Positions 1 to 7,996 of a stretch of 64,000 nt of DNA are shown here, piece after piece; within the stretch, counting starts at the first letter, position 1, and every line of letters begins with the position of its first letter. The stretch comes from Leadbetterella sp040829825. GTDB lineage: Bacteria > Bacteroidota > Bacteroidia > Cytophagales > Spirosomataceae. The stretch lies in NCBI RefSeq assembly GCF_040829825.1, contig NZ_JBFOLH010000001.1; one strand, written 5' to 3'. The position numbers were made by a program, and so were the translations under genes. The notes under the pieces were generated by a model that was not told the origin of the DNA, ran no database searches, and was given only the letters and a program-made list of their open reading frames with translations.

Positions 1-178
1 ATTCAAACGACCCGTCGAGGCCGGTCATGGTCGATTTACCGCTATTATGGAGGGTTACCGTGGCGCCCGGCAGAGCCTCACCCGTTTGCCGGTCAACTAC
101 TTTTCCTTTGAGGCCGGCTGCACGGGCCATGCCTGTGCATGCCAACAGGAAAAATAACATGCTTAAAAATTTGTTCAT
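1..178 (-). CDS. TonB-dependent outer-membrane receptor, N-terminal part only
   Basis: Reading the minus strand from the ATG at 176-178 gives a signal peptide (about residues 1-20, MNKFLSMLFFLLACTGMARA) followed directly by GKVVDRQTGEALPGATV and later TGLDGSF. This is the carboxypeptidase-regulatory-like beta-sandwich that begins SusC/CirA-type TonB-dependent receptors in Bacteroidota. The frame stays open to base 1, so the plug and barrel lie outside the window. The same N-terminal domain also begins some other secreted or surface proteins, so the receptor call is an inference from domain order. The substrate cannot be told. The domain identification is fairly safe. Confidence 0.7.
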   Translation of the reverse strand, partial: MNKFLSMLFFLLACTGMARAAGLKGKVVDRQTGEALPGATVTLHNSGKSTMTGLDGSFE

Positions 179-451
179 ATACTTGGGTCAGCTGTTTTTG
201 TTTGACGGTGCAAAGATGTCGTACACAAAAACATTTCCTTCGCATAGCAGGGCTGCCTGCTTACCGTGAGCGCTTTCCGGGGTAAATTTTAGAATATAAC
301 TTATTTATTATTAGTATATTAATTGAGTTTGAAGCATTATTATGTTTTGGTTATCTTTATGTGAACTTAATGTTAACAGCATAATGGGCAGATGAAACAG
401 ACGTAGCCGGCAGCTCTGCGTAAGGGTACATGAAAAAGGGGAGGGGGGTAA
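179..451. other. Spacer with no recognised gene
   Basis: AT-rich spacer between the receptor gene and the tRNA terminator. A weak -7-like CATCTTTG lies on the minus strand near 208-215, one base off TAnnTTTG, and could serve the receptor gene. I see no credible ORF, RNA or repeat here. Confidence 0.5.
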
Positions 452-485
452 ACAAAAAGAGGATTGCCTTTCTTTGACAATCCTC
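452..485 (-). terminator. Rho-independent terminator of tRNA-Met
   Basis: On the minus strand, directly after the tRNA, GAGGATTG pairs with CAATCCTC (459-466 with 478-485) around an 11-nt loop, followed by a run of five T and then GTTT. The position and T-run fit intrinsic termination of the tRNA transcript. Confidence 0.8.
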
Positions 486-493
486 CCTGTTTT

Positions 494-570
494 TGGTAGC
501 GGGGAGCAGGATCGAACTGCCGACCTTAGGGTTATGAATCCTACGCTCTAACCATCTGAGCTACCCCGCC
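494..570 (-). tRNA. tRNA-Met (CAT anticodon), elongator type
   Basis: The minus strand folds as a 77-nt cloverleaf. The acceptor stem is GGCGGGG with CCCCGCT, the discriminator is A, and CCA is encoded. The D arm has GTAGCTCAGATGGTTAGAGC, the anticodon loop reads TTCATAA, and the T arm is GGCAGTTCGATCCTGCT. The anticodon CAT can be initiator Met, elongator Met or lysidine-modified Ile. The G1:U72 closing pair, rather than the unpaired C1/A72 of initiators, and the body sequence favour elongator Met. It stands alone with its own promoter and terminator. Confidence 0.93.
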
Positions 571-584
571 GTGTTTTGGAGGTG

Positions 585-615
585 CAAAAATAGAAAACTT
601 TCTCAAATCGCACAA
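585..615 (-). promoter_or_regulatory. Bacteroidota-type promoter of tRNA-Met
   Basis: On the minus strand TATTTTTG (585-592) is preceded, after a 20-bp spacer, by TTG (613-615). This matches the -7 TAnnTTTG / -33 TTG pattern recognised by the Bacteroidota primary sigma factor. It lies 15 bp upstream of the tRNA. Confidence 0.75.
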
Positions 616-699
616 GAAAAAAGAAATTGTTATTGAAAATCTCAAAAAAAACTTGATTAAGTATCCGCTAAGTGAGATATTGTAAAAAAAAGGACGGAT

Positions 700-1080
700 A
701 TGGCTAAATTTAAATATACCCAGGAATTCCCTTTTCGTGCGTCACCCAAGGTGCTGTATAACTATATCAGCACGCCCGGCGGCCTTCAGCAATGGTTTGC
801 AGAAAGCGTAAGGTTAAATTCAGATAGCAAATTTGTTTTTAACTGGGACGGGAAAGACCATGTGGCCGAGCTGACCTCATCGCGCCTCAACAAATCAAGC
901 CGTTTTGATTTTACCGGCGAAGACGAGGGCAATTTCCTGGAATTTAAGTTTGTAACCAGTGAACTCGACAACTCTACCTACCTGAAGGTTACCGATAATT
1001 CGGATAACGATGATGCGGATGACCTGGAAACCATGTGGAATGAATTAATTTCCCATCTGAAAGAAATTGTAGGAGGCTGA
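700..1080 (+). CDS. START-like / SRPBCC domain protein
   Basis: 126 residues, the length of a single helix-grip (SRPBCC) domain. The N-terminus (KYTQEFPFRASPKVLYNYIS, then TPGGLQQWFAESV) has the beta strand plus helix and the GL-QWF motif of AHSA1/START-like proteins. The acidic C-terminal part includes DNSDNDDADD before a long helix. In Bacteroidota a START-like protein of this size often lies beside an LptF/LptG gene, as here. These domains bind hydrophobic ligands or client proteins in the cytoplasm; no ligand can be named. There is no signal peptide. It is separated from the permease gene by about 95 bp. Confidence 0.8.
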   Translation: MAKFKYTQEFPFRASPKVLYNYISTPGGLQQWFAESVRLNSDSKFVFNWDGKDHVAELTSSRLNKSSRFDFTGEDEGNFLEFKFVTSELDNSTYLKVTDNSDNDDADDLETMWNELISHLKEIVGG

Positions 1081-1174
1081 TTTTGAAATAGACGAAAAGA
1101 TTTTGACTTTTGCATCTTCTTTATAGCCGGCAGCCGCATGCAACAGGGCCCGCCGGGAGTTAATGCGTGTAAGG

Positions 1175-2536
1175 ATGAAAAAAATAGACAAGCTTTTTGT
1201 CAAATCATATATAGGGCCTTTTGTTCTTACTACCGCTATCGTGGTATTCATCTTCCTGATGCGTTTCCTGATGATCTATTTCAATGATTTTATCGGGAAG
1301 AACCTGGATGGAATTGTTTTTGCGAAGCTGTTCTTCTACTTTACCCTGATGACCCTGCCCATGTCGCTGCCGCTGGCCACGCTGCTGGCCACGCTGATGT
1401 GCTTCGGGAACATGGGAGAACGCTCCGAGCTTACCGCCATGAAGTCGGCGGGTATCCCGCTCACCCGGCTGATCATGCCTACTTTTGTTCTTTCTGCTTT
1501 TGTAGCGGTTTTTTCACTTATATATAACAATTACGTCAATCCCTGGGCCAACCTCAAAGGCTGGTCGCTGCTCTACGATGTAAAAACCACAAAACCGGCG
1601 TTAAATATCCAGGAAGGCATCTTTTACAACCAGATCAACGGCTACCGGATCAAGGTGGAAAAGAAGATGCCCGACGGCCAGACCCTGAAGAATGTCATTG
1701 TCTATGACCATAACGGCGGAAACGGCAACAAGAACGTAACCCTGGCCGATTCGGGCCGGATGTACACCGTTAACATGGAAAGCCAGCTGGTTTTTGAGCT
1801 GTATAACGGGGTGAACTATACAGAAGGCACCAATTACAATAACGCTACCCAGCTCACGGAGTATGCTTTCCGGAAAAACAAGCTGGTTTTCCCGCTGGGC
1901 AGCTTCGGTATGAAAAGAACCGATGAGAACGATTTTACCTACCACGAGTACATGAAGAGCATCCCGGAGCTGAATGCAAAGATCGACTCGCTGAACAAGG
2001 TGGTAGATGAAAAGATGGGACAGCAGGCCACTTCTTTCAAACGCATGGAGCTGTATTCTTTCCCGGAGATCTCTACGGATACCGCGCAGAAAATAACCAT
2101 CAAAAGCGGGAAATGGGCCGATTCGCTGCTGGCCTACGTAGAAAAAAACACTACCACCCAGGAGCTGTACTCCTCGGCCCGCACCAAGGTGGAGAGCCAG
2201 AAATCGCAGCTGGTGGGCGACATGAGCTACCTGCTGAGTGTGGAGCGGTCGGTATGGGCCGCTGACCTGGAGCGCTGGAATAAAGCCACCACGGCTTTCT
2301 CCTGCCTGGCCATGTTCCTGATCGGTGCAGCGCTGGGTTCCATCATCAAAAGGGGCGGGTTTGGTATGCCGGTGCTGGTTTCCATCGCCTTCTTTATCCT
2401 GTATTACCTGATGCAGCAGCTGGGCAATAAATACGCGAAAGAAGGCCTTATCCCGTCTATAGTGGGGGCCTGGTTCCCGTTTACCGTGCTTTTCCTGATC
2501 GGGGTGCTGCTGATGCGGCGGGCGAGGAATTTTTAA
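1175..2536 (+). CDS. LptF/LptG-family permease (LPS export ABC transporter subunit)
   Basis: Inner-membrane permease of the YjgP/YjgQ family. These subunits, with the LptB ATPase, pull lipopolysaccharide out of the inner membrane and feed it to the Lpt bridge. The protein shows N-terminal membrane helices (about residues 15-35, 55-80 and 100-120), a large hydrophilic periplasmic beta-rich domain (about 125-365), and C-terminal helices ending in LMRRARNF. This is the usual 6-TM layout, and about 453 residues is usual for Bacteroidota versions. I chose the ATG at 1175 (MKKIDKLFVKS); an in-frame ATG at 1163 would add only four residues. LptF and LptG cannot be told apart here. Confidence 0.88.
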   Translation: MKKIDKLFVKSYIGPFVLTTAIVVFIFLMRFLMIYFNDFIGKNLDGIVFAKLFFYFTLMTLPMSLPLATLLATLMCFGNMGERSELTAMKSAGIPLTRLIMPTFVLSAFVAVFSLIYNNYVNPWANLKGWSLLYDVKTTKPALNIQEGIFYNQINGYRIKVEKKMPDGQTLKNVIVYDHNGGNGNKNVTLADSGRMYTVNMESQLVFELYNGVNYTEGTNYNNATQLTEYAFRKNKLVFPLGSFGMKRTDENDFTYHEYMKSIPELNAKIDSLNKVVDEKMGQQATSFKRMELYSFPEISTDTAQKITIKSGKWADSLLAYVEKNTTTQELYSSARTKVESQKSQLVGDMSYLLSVERSVWAADLERWNKATTAFSCLAMFLIGAALGSIIKRGGFGMPVLVSIAFFILYYLMQQLGNKYAKEGLIPSIVGAWFPFTVLFLIGVLLMRRARNF

Positions 2537-2558
2537 GTTCGGTTCTTACTCTACGCCC

Positions 2559-2693
2559 GGTTCTCGACTTCGCTCGAACTGACAGGCGCCGTTGCCACTT
2601 GTCAGTTCGAGCGAAGTCGAGAACCAAGTGAAGTCGAGAACCAAGTGAAATTGAGAATCAAGTGAAATTGAGAACCAAGCGAAGTCGAGAACC
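2559..2693. repeat. Palindromic repeat (family R1) with a 17-bp tandem tail
   Basis: 2559-2584 and 2600-2625 are perfect 26-bp inverted arms (starting GGTTCTCGACTTCGCTCGAA) around a 15-nt loop. The last 17 bp of the right arm are then repeated in tandem: five units at 2609, 2626, 2643, 2660 and 2677, each ending in GAGAACC or GAGAATC with one to three changes. The same arms occur at 46181-46384. The element lies between the permease gene and rpsO and could stop or buffer transcription. Confidence 0.93.
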
Positions 2694-2773
2694 AGGCATA
2701 GTAGGGAACTACATGCAATAGAGTAACTCCATAAAACTTTTACCCTAATAATTAAAAAATAACAATATTTCCG

Positions 2774-2781
2774 TATCTTTG
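2774..2781 (+). promoter_or_regulatory. -7 box of the rpsO promoter
   Basis: TATCTTTG followed by CACC, an exact TAnnTTTG match 43 bp before the rpsO ATG. No clear TTG is seen at -33. Confidence 0.6.
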
Positions 2782-2823
2782 CACCTGTTTTATTTTTTTA
2801 TCATTAATCTAGGTTAATATCTG

Positions 2824-3099
2824 ATGTATTTAACTCCGGAAAAGAAAGAAGAGATCTTCGTATCGAAGGGTCTTCTGAGAAAAGCTACTGATACCGGTTC
2901 TGCCGAGTCTCAGATTGCATTATTTACTTATAGAATTGCTCACCTTACCGAGCATTTGAAAGTTCACAAGCATGATTATTCTACCCGTTCAGGCCTTCTT
3001 AAGCTGGTGGGTAAGCGTCGTCGCCTTCTTGATTATCTGCAGGAAGTAGACATCAATCGTTACAGAGCTATTATTGCAGAACTTGGTATTCGTAAATAA
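2824..3099 (+). CDS. rpsO: 30S ribosomal protein S15
   Basis: 91 residues, close to the E. coli length of 89. The protein carries the S15 core: TGSAESQIALFTYRIAHLTEHL, shown here in part, then the HDYSTRSGLLKLVGKRRRLL signature and DYLQ, ending in ELGIRK. S15 binds 16S rRNA at the three-way junction of the central domain and starts platform assembly. It has its own promoter and terminator and lies just upstream of pnp, the same order as in E. coli and many other bacteria. The start is the only sensible ATG. Confidence 0.98.
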   Translation: MYLTPEKKEEIFVSKGLLRKATDTGSAESQIALFTYRIAHLTEHLKVHKHDYSTRSGLLKLVGKRRRLLDYLQEVDINRYRAIIAELGIRK

Positions 3100-3109
3100 A
3101 CCAGATATC

Positions 3110-3138
3110 GGGAACCCGGACCACCGGGTTCCCTTTTT
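3110..3138 (+). terminator. Rho-independent terminator after rpsO
   Basis: GGGAACCCGG (3110-3119) pairs perfectly with CCGGGTTCCC (3124-3133) around a 4-nt loop, followed by TTTTT. It starts 10 bp after the rpsO stop codon, so pnp probably depends on read-through or its own promoter. Confidence 0.92.
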
Positions 3139-3218
3139 CATCGTATTTTATCCCCGCGGAAATAAAGGATTAATCGTTGTATCGAAAGCGGAAAATACAA
3201 CACATAAAATTAACTTCA

Positions 3219-5381
3219 ATGTTTAATATTGTAAATCAGGCCATCCAGATGCCGGATGGTTCAACAATCACCCTGGAAACCGGAAAATTAGCAAGACAGG
3301 CGGACGGTTCAGTGGTATTAAGAAGCGGTAACCTGGTGATGCTGGCCACCGTATGTGCAGCCAGAACCCACAAGGAAGGCACCGACTTCCTGCCCCTGTC
3401 AGTAGATTATCAGGAGAAATTTGCTTCCAACGGGAAAATTCCGGGCTCTTTCCAGCGCCGTGAAGGTAAATTATCCGATAACGAAGTGCTTATCTCCAGG
3501 TTGATTGACCGGGCGCTGCGCCCCATTTTCCCTGAAGATTTCCATGCTGAAGTCCAGGTAATGGTTACCCTGCACTCGGCTGATGAAAATATCAAACCGG
3601 ATGCCCTGGCAGCCCTGGCGGCTTCTGCGGCCATTATGGTTTCTGACATTCCGTTTAACGGCCCCATCTCCGAAGTGAGAGTAGCCAAAATTAACGGCGA
3701 ATACGTGGTGAATCCGCCTCTGAAAGCCATAGATTCAGCTGATCTTGACCTGATCGTGGCCGGTACTGCCGACAGCATTATCATGGTGGAAGGCGAGGCT
3801 AACGAGGTATCTGAAGTAGAAATGGTGGAAGCTCTGCGCGTAGCGCACCTGGCCATCCAGACCCAGGTAGCCGCCCAGAAAGAGCTGGAAGCCAAAGTAG
3901 GCAAGACGGCTAAAAGAGAATACAACCATGAAGTGCACGACAGCGTCCTGAGAGAAAGAATGTATTCCGAGCTTTTTGACAAAGTGTACGCCGTATGCAT
4001 GGAAGGAAACCCGAACAAGCATTACAGAAGCGACAGCTTTGCGAAAATCCTTGAAGATTTTATTGCAGCTCAGCCCGAAGAAGAAAGAGAAAACCCCTTA
4101 TTCAAGGTTTATTTCGGAGATATTAACTACGATGCTTCCCGCAAGATGGTGCTGGAAGAAAGCAAACGCCTTGACGGCCGTAGCCTTACCGAGATCCGCC
4201 CGATCAGCGTGGAAGTAGACTACCTGCCCACAGCCCACGGCTCTGCGCTCTTTACGAGAGGAGAGACCCAGTCGCTTTCTACCACTACCCTGGGAACCAA
4301 GCTGGATGAGCAGATCGTAGACCTTCCTATGGTGAAAGGGTACTCTAAATTCTTCCTGCATTATAACTTCCCCGGCTTCTCAACCGGTGAAGTAAGACCC
4401 AACCGGGGTGTAGGCAGACGCGAAGTGGGCCACGGTAACCTGGCACAACGTTCCCTGGCAAAAGTAATGCCGTCAGGAGACGATAACCCGTACACTATCC
4501 GGATCGTAAGCGACATCCTGGAGTCGAACGGCTCTTCATCCATGGCTACCGTTTGTGCGGGCTGCCTGTCGCTGATGGACGCCGGCGTGCCTATCAAAGC
4601 ACCGGTTTCCGGTATCGCTATGGGACTCATCACCGATCAGCAGAGCGGTAAATGGGCGGTGCTGTCGGATATCCTGGGCGACGAAGATCACCTGGGCGAC
4701 ATGGACTTTAAAGTAACCGGAACAGCCAAAGGTATTGTAGCCTGCCAGATGGACATTAAAATCGGCGGACTTTCGTTTGATATCATTGAAAAGGCCCTGA
4801 ACCAGGCCAAAGAAGGACGTCTCCATATCCTGGGTAAAATGACCGAGGTACTGGCGACACCGAAACCGGATCTGAAACCGCATGCACCGCGTGCCTACAC
4901 CATCGTGATTGATCGTGAGCTGATCGGAGCGGTGATCGGACCTGGCGGTAAAGTGGTACAGGAGATCCAGCGGGAATCAGGAGCTACAGTCAATATTGAA
5001 GAAAAAGACAACAAAGGATACGTATCCATCTTTGCCACTAACGGCGACAGCATGGACATCGCCAAGCGGCGGATCGACGCTATCGTGAAACAGCCTGAAG
5101 TAGGCGAGATCTACGAAGCGGTAGTGAAATCTATCCAGCCTTTCGGTGCATTCCTTGAATTCTTACCGGGCAAAGAAGGCCTGCTGCACATCTCTGAGAT
5201 CAGCTGGGAACGTCTTCCTAACATGGACGGCGTGCTGAAAGAAGGAGATCAGCTGCAGATTAAATTGACCGAAATAGACAAAAAGACCGGCAAATACCGT
5301 TTATCAAGGAAAGTTTTGCTTGCCCGCCCTCCGCGGGAAGAAAAACCGGCCGTTGACAACAAAACGGTGAACAATAATTAA
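3219..5381 (+). CDS. pnp: Polyribonucleotide nucleotidyltransferase (PNPase)
   Basis: Phosphorolytic 3'-5' exoribonuclease of mRNA turnover. About 720 residues with the full domain order: first RNase PH domain (about 1-145), linker helices, second RNase PH domain (about 305-540, with FLHYNFPGFSTGE and GRREVGHGNLAQRSL), KH domain with the IGPGGKVVQ loop (about 550-610) and S1 domain (GEIYEAVVKSIQPFGAFLEF onward, about 620-695). A lysine- and asparagine-rich tail follows. I chose the ATG at 3219 (MFNIVNQAIQMPDG), which fits the family N-terminus; an upstream in-frame ATG at 3177 would add 14 residues unlike PNPase. It lies between rpsO and rpoD. Confidence 0.97.
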   Translation: MFNIVNQAIQMPDGSTITLETGKLARQADGSVVLRSGNLVMLATVCAARTHKEGTDFLPLSVDYQEKFASNGKIPGSFQRREGKLSDNEVLISRLIDRALRPIFPEDFHAEVQVMVTLHSADENIKPDALAALAASAAIMVSDIPFNGPISEVRVAKINGEYVVNPPLKAIDSADLDLIVAGTADSIIMVEGEANEVSEVEMVEALRVAHLAIQTQVAAQKELEAKVGKTAKREYNHEVHDSVLRERMYSELFDKVYAVCMEGNPNKHYRSDSFAKILEDFIAAQPEEERENPLFKVYFGDINYDASRKMVLEESKRLDGRSLTEIRPISVEVDYLPTAHGSALFTRGETQSLSTTTLGTKLDEQIVDLPMVKGYSKFFLHYNFPGFSTGEVRPNRGVGRREVGHGNLAQRSLAKVMPSGDDNPYTIRIVSDILESNGSSSMATVCAGCLSLMDAGVPIKAPVSGIAMGLITDQQSGKWAVLSDILGDEDHLGDMDFKVTGTAKGIVACQMDIKIGGLSFDIIEKALNQAKEGRLHILGKMTEVLATPKPDLKPHAPRAYTIVIDRELIGAVIGPGGKVVQEIQRESGATVNIEEKDNKGYVSIFATNGDSMDIAKRRIDAIVKQPEVGEIYEAVVKSIQPFGAFLEFLPGKEGLLHISEISWERLPNMDGVLKEGDQLQIKLTEIDKKTGKYRLSRKVLLARPPREEKPAVDNKTVNNN

Positions 5382-5439
5382 TTTTAAATTGTTGATAGTT
5401 AAAGGTTCCTATTAATTACTTTTTGACAACAGAACACGA

Positions 5440-6303
5440 ATGAGACAACTTAAGATCAGTAAACAGATTACCAACAGGGAAAGCCAGTCGCTTGACAAAT
5501 ACCTCCAGGAAATTGGAAAAGTTGACCTGCTGACCCCCGATGAAGAGGTAATTCTGGCCCAGAAAATCCGCGACGGAGACCAGCTTTCGCTGGAAAGACT
5601 TACCAAAGCTAACCTGCGTTTTGTGGTGTCTGTGGCCAAGCAATACCAGAATCAGGGTCTTTCTCTGGGTGATCTTATCAACGAAGGAAACCTGGGGCTG
5701 ATCAAAGCCGCTCAGCGGTTCGATGAAACGCGGGGATTTAAGTTCATTTCATATGCCGTGTGGTGGATCCGTCAGAGTATTCTTCAGGCGCTGGCCGAAC
5801 AATCGCGTATTGTACGGCTTCCGCTTAACCGGGTAGGCTCGCTGAACAAGATCTCCAAAACCTTCTCCGAGCTGGAGCAGCGTTTTGAACGGGAGCCGTC
5901 GCCGGAAGAGCTGGCCGAAGTGCTTGAAATTTCAGCCAATGAGGTGGTCGATACCATGAAAATATCGGGCCGGCACGTATCGGTGGATGCCCCGTTTGTA
6001 CAGGGCGAAGAAAACAGCCTTTTAGATGTGCTGGAGAACGATACCGAGATTCGTCCGGACCAGGAGCTGATGAACGACTCGCTGCGCAGGGAAGTGCTTC
6101 GTGCGCTCTCTACGCTTACCCAACGCGAGGCGGAAGTCATTATGTTCTATTTCGGGCTGAACGGCGAACAGGCCATGACCCTCGAAGAAATAGGTGAGAA
6201 ATTTAACCTGACCCGCGAAAGGGTACGGCAGATCAAGGAAAAAGCCATCCGCCGTTTACGGCAAACCTCCCGCAGTAAGGCCCTGAAAGCCTATTTGGGA
6301 TAA
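5440..6303 (+). CDS. rpoD: Primary RNA polymerase sigma factor RpoD (sigma-A), short Bacteroidota form
   Basis: 287 residues. It lacks the acidic region 1.1 and non-conserved region of the E. coli protein, as is usual in this phylum. Region 1.2 is near residues 15-45 (SLDKYLQEIG), region 2 near 60-125 (NLRFVVSVAKQYQ, GNLGLIKAAQRFD, FISYAVWWIRQSI), region 3 near 140-210, and region 4 near 220-280 with the helix-turn-helix TLEEIGEKFNLTRERVRQIK. This is the factor expected to read the TAnnTTTG promoters listed in this annotation. It starts 58 bp after the pnp stop with no visible terminator between, so co-transcription with pnp is possible. Confidence 0.96.
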   Translation: MRQLKISKQITNRESQSLDKYLQEIGKVDLLTPDEEVILAQKIRDGDQLSLERLTKANLRFVVSVAKQYQNQGLSLGDLINEGNLGLIKAAQRFDETRGFKFISYAVWWIRQSILQALAEQSRIVRLPLNRVGSLNKISKTFSELEQRFEREPSPEELAEVLEISANEVVDTMKISGRHVSVDAPFVQGEENSLLDVLENDTEIRPDQELMNDSLRREVLRALSTLTQREAEVIMFYFGLNGEQAMTLEEIGEKFNLTRERVRQIKEKAIRRLRQTSRSKALKAYLG

Positions 6304-6323
6304 GGAAAGCCGGGTCAGCATAT

Positions 6324-6446
6324 AGAAGCTGTTCAAAAAGTGCACAAAATGCGGGCGTTGAGAACGAGGCGGACGAAGCCGGCCGGAAGGCAGGCAACAG
6401 AAACCGGGTTCTACGCAGTAACAGGTGCGCTTTAGGAACAGCTTCT
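6324..6446. repeat. 123-bp element with 22-bp imperfect inverted ends
   Basis: The left end 6324-6345 (AGAAGCTGTTC plus 11 more bases) is complementary to the right end 6425-6446 (ending GAACAGCTTCT) at all but three or four positions. The right end runs into TTTTTATTTT. The interior is GC-rich and has no ORF. It could be a miniature mobile element or a long-hairpin terminator for rpoD. Confidence 0.7.
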
Positions 6447-6508
6447 TTTTATTTTCGGGCCTTTACTTGCTTGGAGCCGCGTTTTGAAGCAAATTTGCAG
6501 GCGGATAC

Positions 6509-7117
6509 ATGGCAAAGAAAACAGGCATTTTCAGTTGGAGTAAGGGAAGTGGCAAAACCACTACCTGTGCCTACCTGGCGGCGGCGCTGGCCACACTGCA
6601 CCGCAAAGTGGTGTGCGTGGACCTGAACGGCGACCTCGGGAAATACTTTGCAGGAGAAGAAGTGCACGCCGGCGGACTCACCTGGAAATACCGGAAATGG
6701 AAAGGAGAGGGGGATCTGCCGGAAGATGACGCCGACGATATCCTGGTCGATATTCCCTCCGGACCCGGCCATGAGGCCGTGCTGGAAAAGCTGGATTCGG
6801 TGCTGATCCCGGTAGAAGCGGAATACTACGGAACCGCTGAGCTGAACCGGACCCTGCAGGCAGTGGCGCAGCATGAGCACCTGGTGATAGGAGGGATGCT
6901 GCTCACCAAAGTGAAATCGGGCAGCAGTACCCCGCACAAGATGGAAGCAGAATTAAAAGAATATTTTTCGCCTTTTCTGTTAAATTCAGATATAATGCGA
7001 AATTATTACCTGGCCCGGCCTGAATTCTCCCTTACCGATCTGAGCGGGAAAGGATGGCACAGCGGGTTTATAGCGTATTTGAAACTGGCAAATGAATTAC
7101 TAGAGCATGAATGTTAA
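6509..7117 (+). CDS. ParA/Soj-like ATPase with degenerate Walker A motif
   Basis: 202 residues, shorter than usual ParA (about 250-260). It sits directly upstream of parB and overlaps it by 11 bp, so it takes the place of the chromosomal segregation ATPase. The N-terminus reads GIFSWSKGSGKTTT. Compared with the deviant Walker A motif KGGVGKTT, the P-loop lysine (K16) and Thr are kept, but the signature lysine position is Ser11, with a Lys one residue later at 12. Walker B-like ILVDIPSGPG follows, and VDLNGDLGKYF replaces the usual DxDPQ switch. Family membership is sure; whether it still dimerises on ATP and binds DNA like ParA is not. Confidence 0.75.
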   Translation: MAKKTGIFSWSKGSGKTTTCAYLAAALATLHRKVVCVDLNGDLGKYFAGEEVHAGGLTWKYRKWKGEGDLPEDDADDILVDIPSGPGHEAVLEKLDSVLIPVEAEYYGTAELNRTLQAVAQHEHLVIGGMLLTKVKSGSSTPHKMEAELKEYFSPFLLNSDIMRNYYLARPEFSLTDLSGKGWHSGFIAYLKLANELLEHEC

Positions 7118-7994
7118 AAGAAAGATGGGTTTGGGGAAAGGGTTGAGTTCGCTCTTATCAGATGCGCCTGCAGAAACGGAAGCGGTGCGGGAAGAAGCGT
7201 CAGACTCTTTTGAAATACCCGTTGATGCCATAGAAGCCAATCCTTACCAGCCCCGGACGCAGTTTGACAACACAGCGCTCGATGAGCTGAAAGAATCTAT
7301 CCGGGTGCAGGGCGTAATACAACCTATCGCCGTGCGGAAAACGGGCGATAAATACCAGCTTATTTCCGGGGAAAGGCGGCTGAAAGCTTCGCGTATGGCC
7401 GGTTTGAAGACCATTCCCGCCTATATCCGGGAAGCATCTGACAGCCAGATGCTGGAGCTGGGCATTATTGAAAACGTACAGCGGGAGAACCTGAACCCCA
7501 TGGAAATTGCCATGGCTTACCGGCGGCTGCTTGACGAGTGTCAGCTGAAGCAGGAGGAGCTGGCCGGCCGGGTGGGCAAAGACCGGACTACCGTTAATAA
7601 TTACCTCCGGCTGCTTTCGCTGCCGGAGATCGTGCAGGAAGGACTGGCCGCCCGTAAGCTGAGCATGGGCCATGCCCGCGCCCTGCTGGGAGTAGAAAAC
7701 ACCGATCAGCTGCTGCGGCTTTACGAAGAAGTGGTCAGCCGGGAGCTCTCGGTCAGGAAAGTGGAAGAGCTGGTCAAAAGCTTACAGGCCGAAAACCGGT
7801 CGGGAGTGGCCCGGAAACCTTCCCCGTCATCCTCATCTCCCAAAAAGATCCTGGACAGCTACCAGCAGCAATTCGGGCATGTATTCGGGCGTAAGGTGAT
7901 TGTACAGGCCGATGCCTCCAACAGCGGTGAAATAAAGATCCCGTACGGCTCGCGGGCGGAACTGGATGAAATTGTAGACAAGCTAAAGAACTGA
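7107..7994 (+). CDS. parB: Chromosome-partitioning protein ParB
   Basis: 295 residues. GLGKGLSSLLSD at the start is the usual ParB N-terminal motif that contacts ParA. The ParB/Sulfiredoxin-like CTPase domain runs from about residue 35 (IPVDAIEANPYQPRTQFD) to about 125 and includes GERRLKAS and ENVQRENLNPMEIA. The helix-turn-helix that reads parS follows (KDRTTVNNYLRLLSLP, about 150-170), and the C-terminal dimerisation part ends in ELDEIVDKLKN. It binds parS near the origin, spreads as a CTP clamp and loads SMC. An ATG at 7125 would give a shorter protein; I kept 7107. Operon: parA-like, parB, DUF5683, dapB. Confidence 0.96.
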   Translation: MNVKRKMGLGKGLSSLLSDAPAETEAVREEASDSFEIPVDAIEANPYQPRTQFDNTALDELKESIRVQGVIQPIAVRKTGDKYQLISGERRLKASRMAGLKTIPAYIREASDSQMLELGIIENVQRENLNPMEIAMAYRRLLDECQLKQEELAGRVGKDRTTVNNYLRLLSLPEIVQEGLAARKLSMGHARALLGVENTDQLLRLYEEVVSRELSVRKVEELVKSLQAENRSGVARKPSPSSSSPKKILDSYQQQFGHVFGRKVIVQADASNSGEIKIPYGSRAELDEIVDKLKN

Positions 7995-7996
7995 AC

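Noticed and set aside
494..570. Initiator tRNA-fMet or tRNA-Ile(CAT)
   Set aside because: The 1:72 position is a G-U pair rather than the unpaired initiator type, and the body is unlike tRNA-Ile2; elongator Met is the best fit, though lysidine modification cannot be seen.
3410..4018. 202-codon minus-strand frame inside pnp
   Set aside because: Lies wholly within the catalytic domain coding sequence of PNPase, Ser/Arg-rich, no motif.
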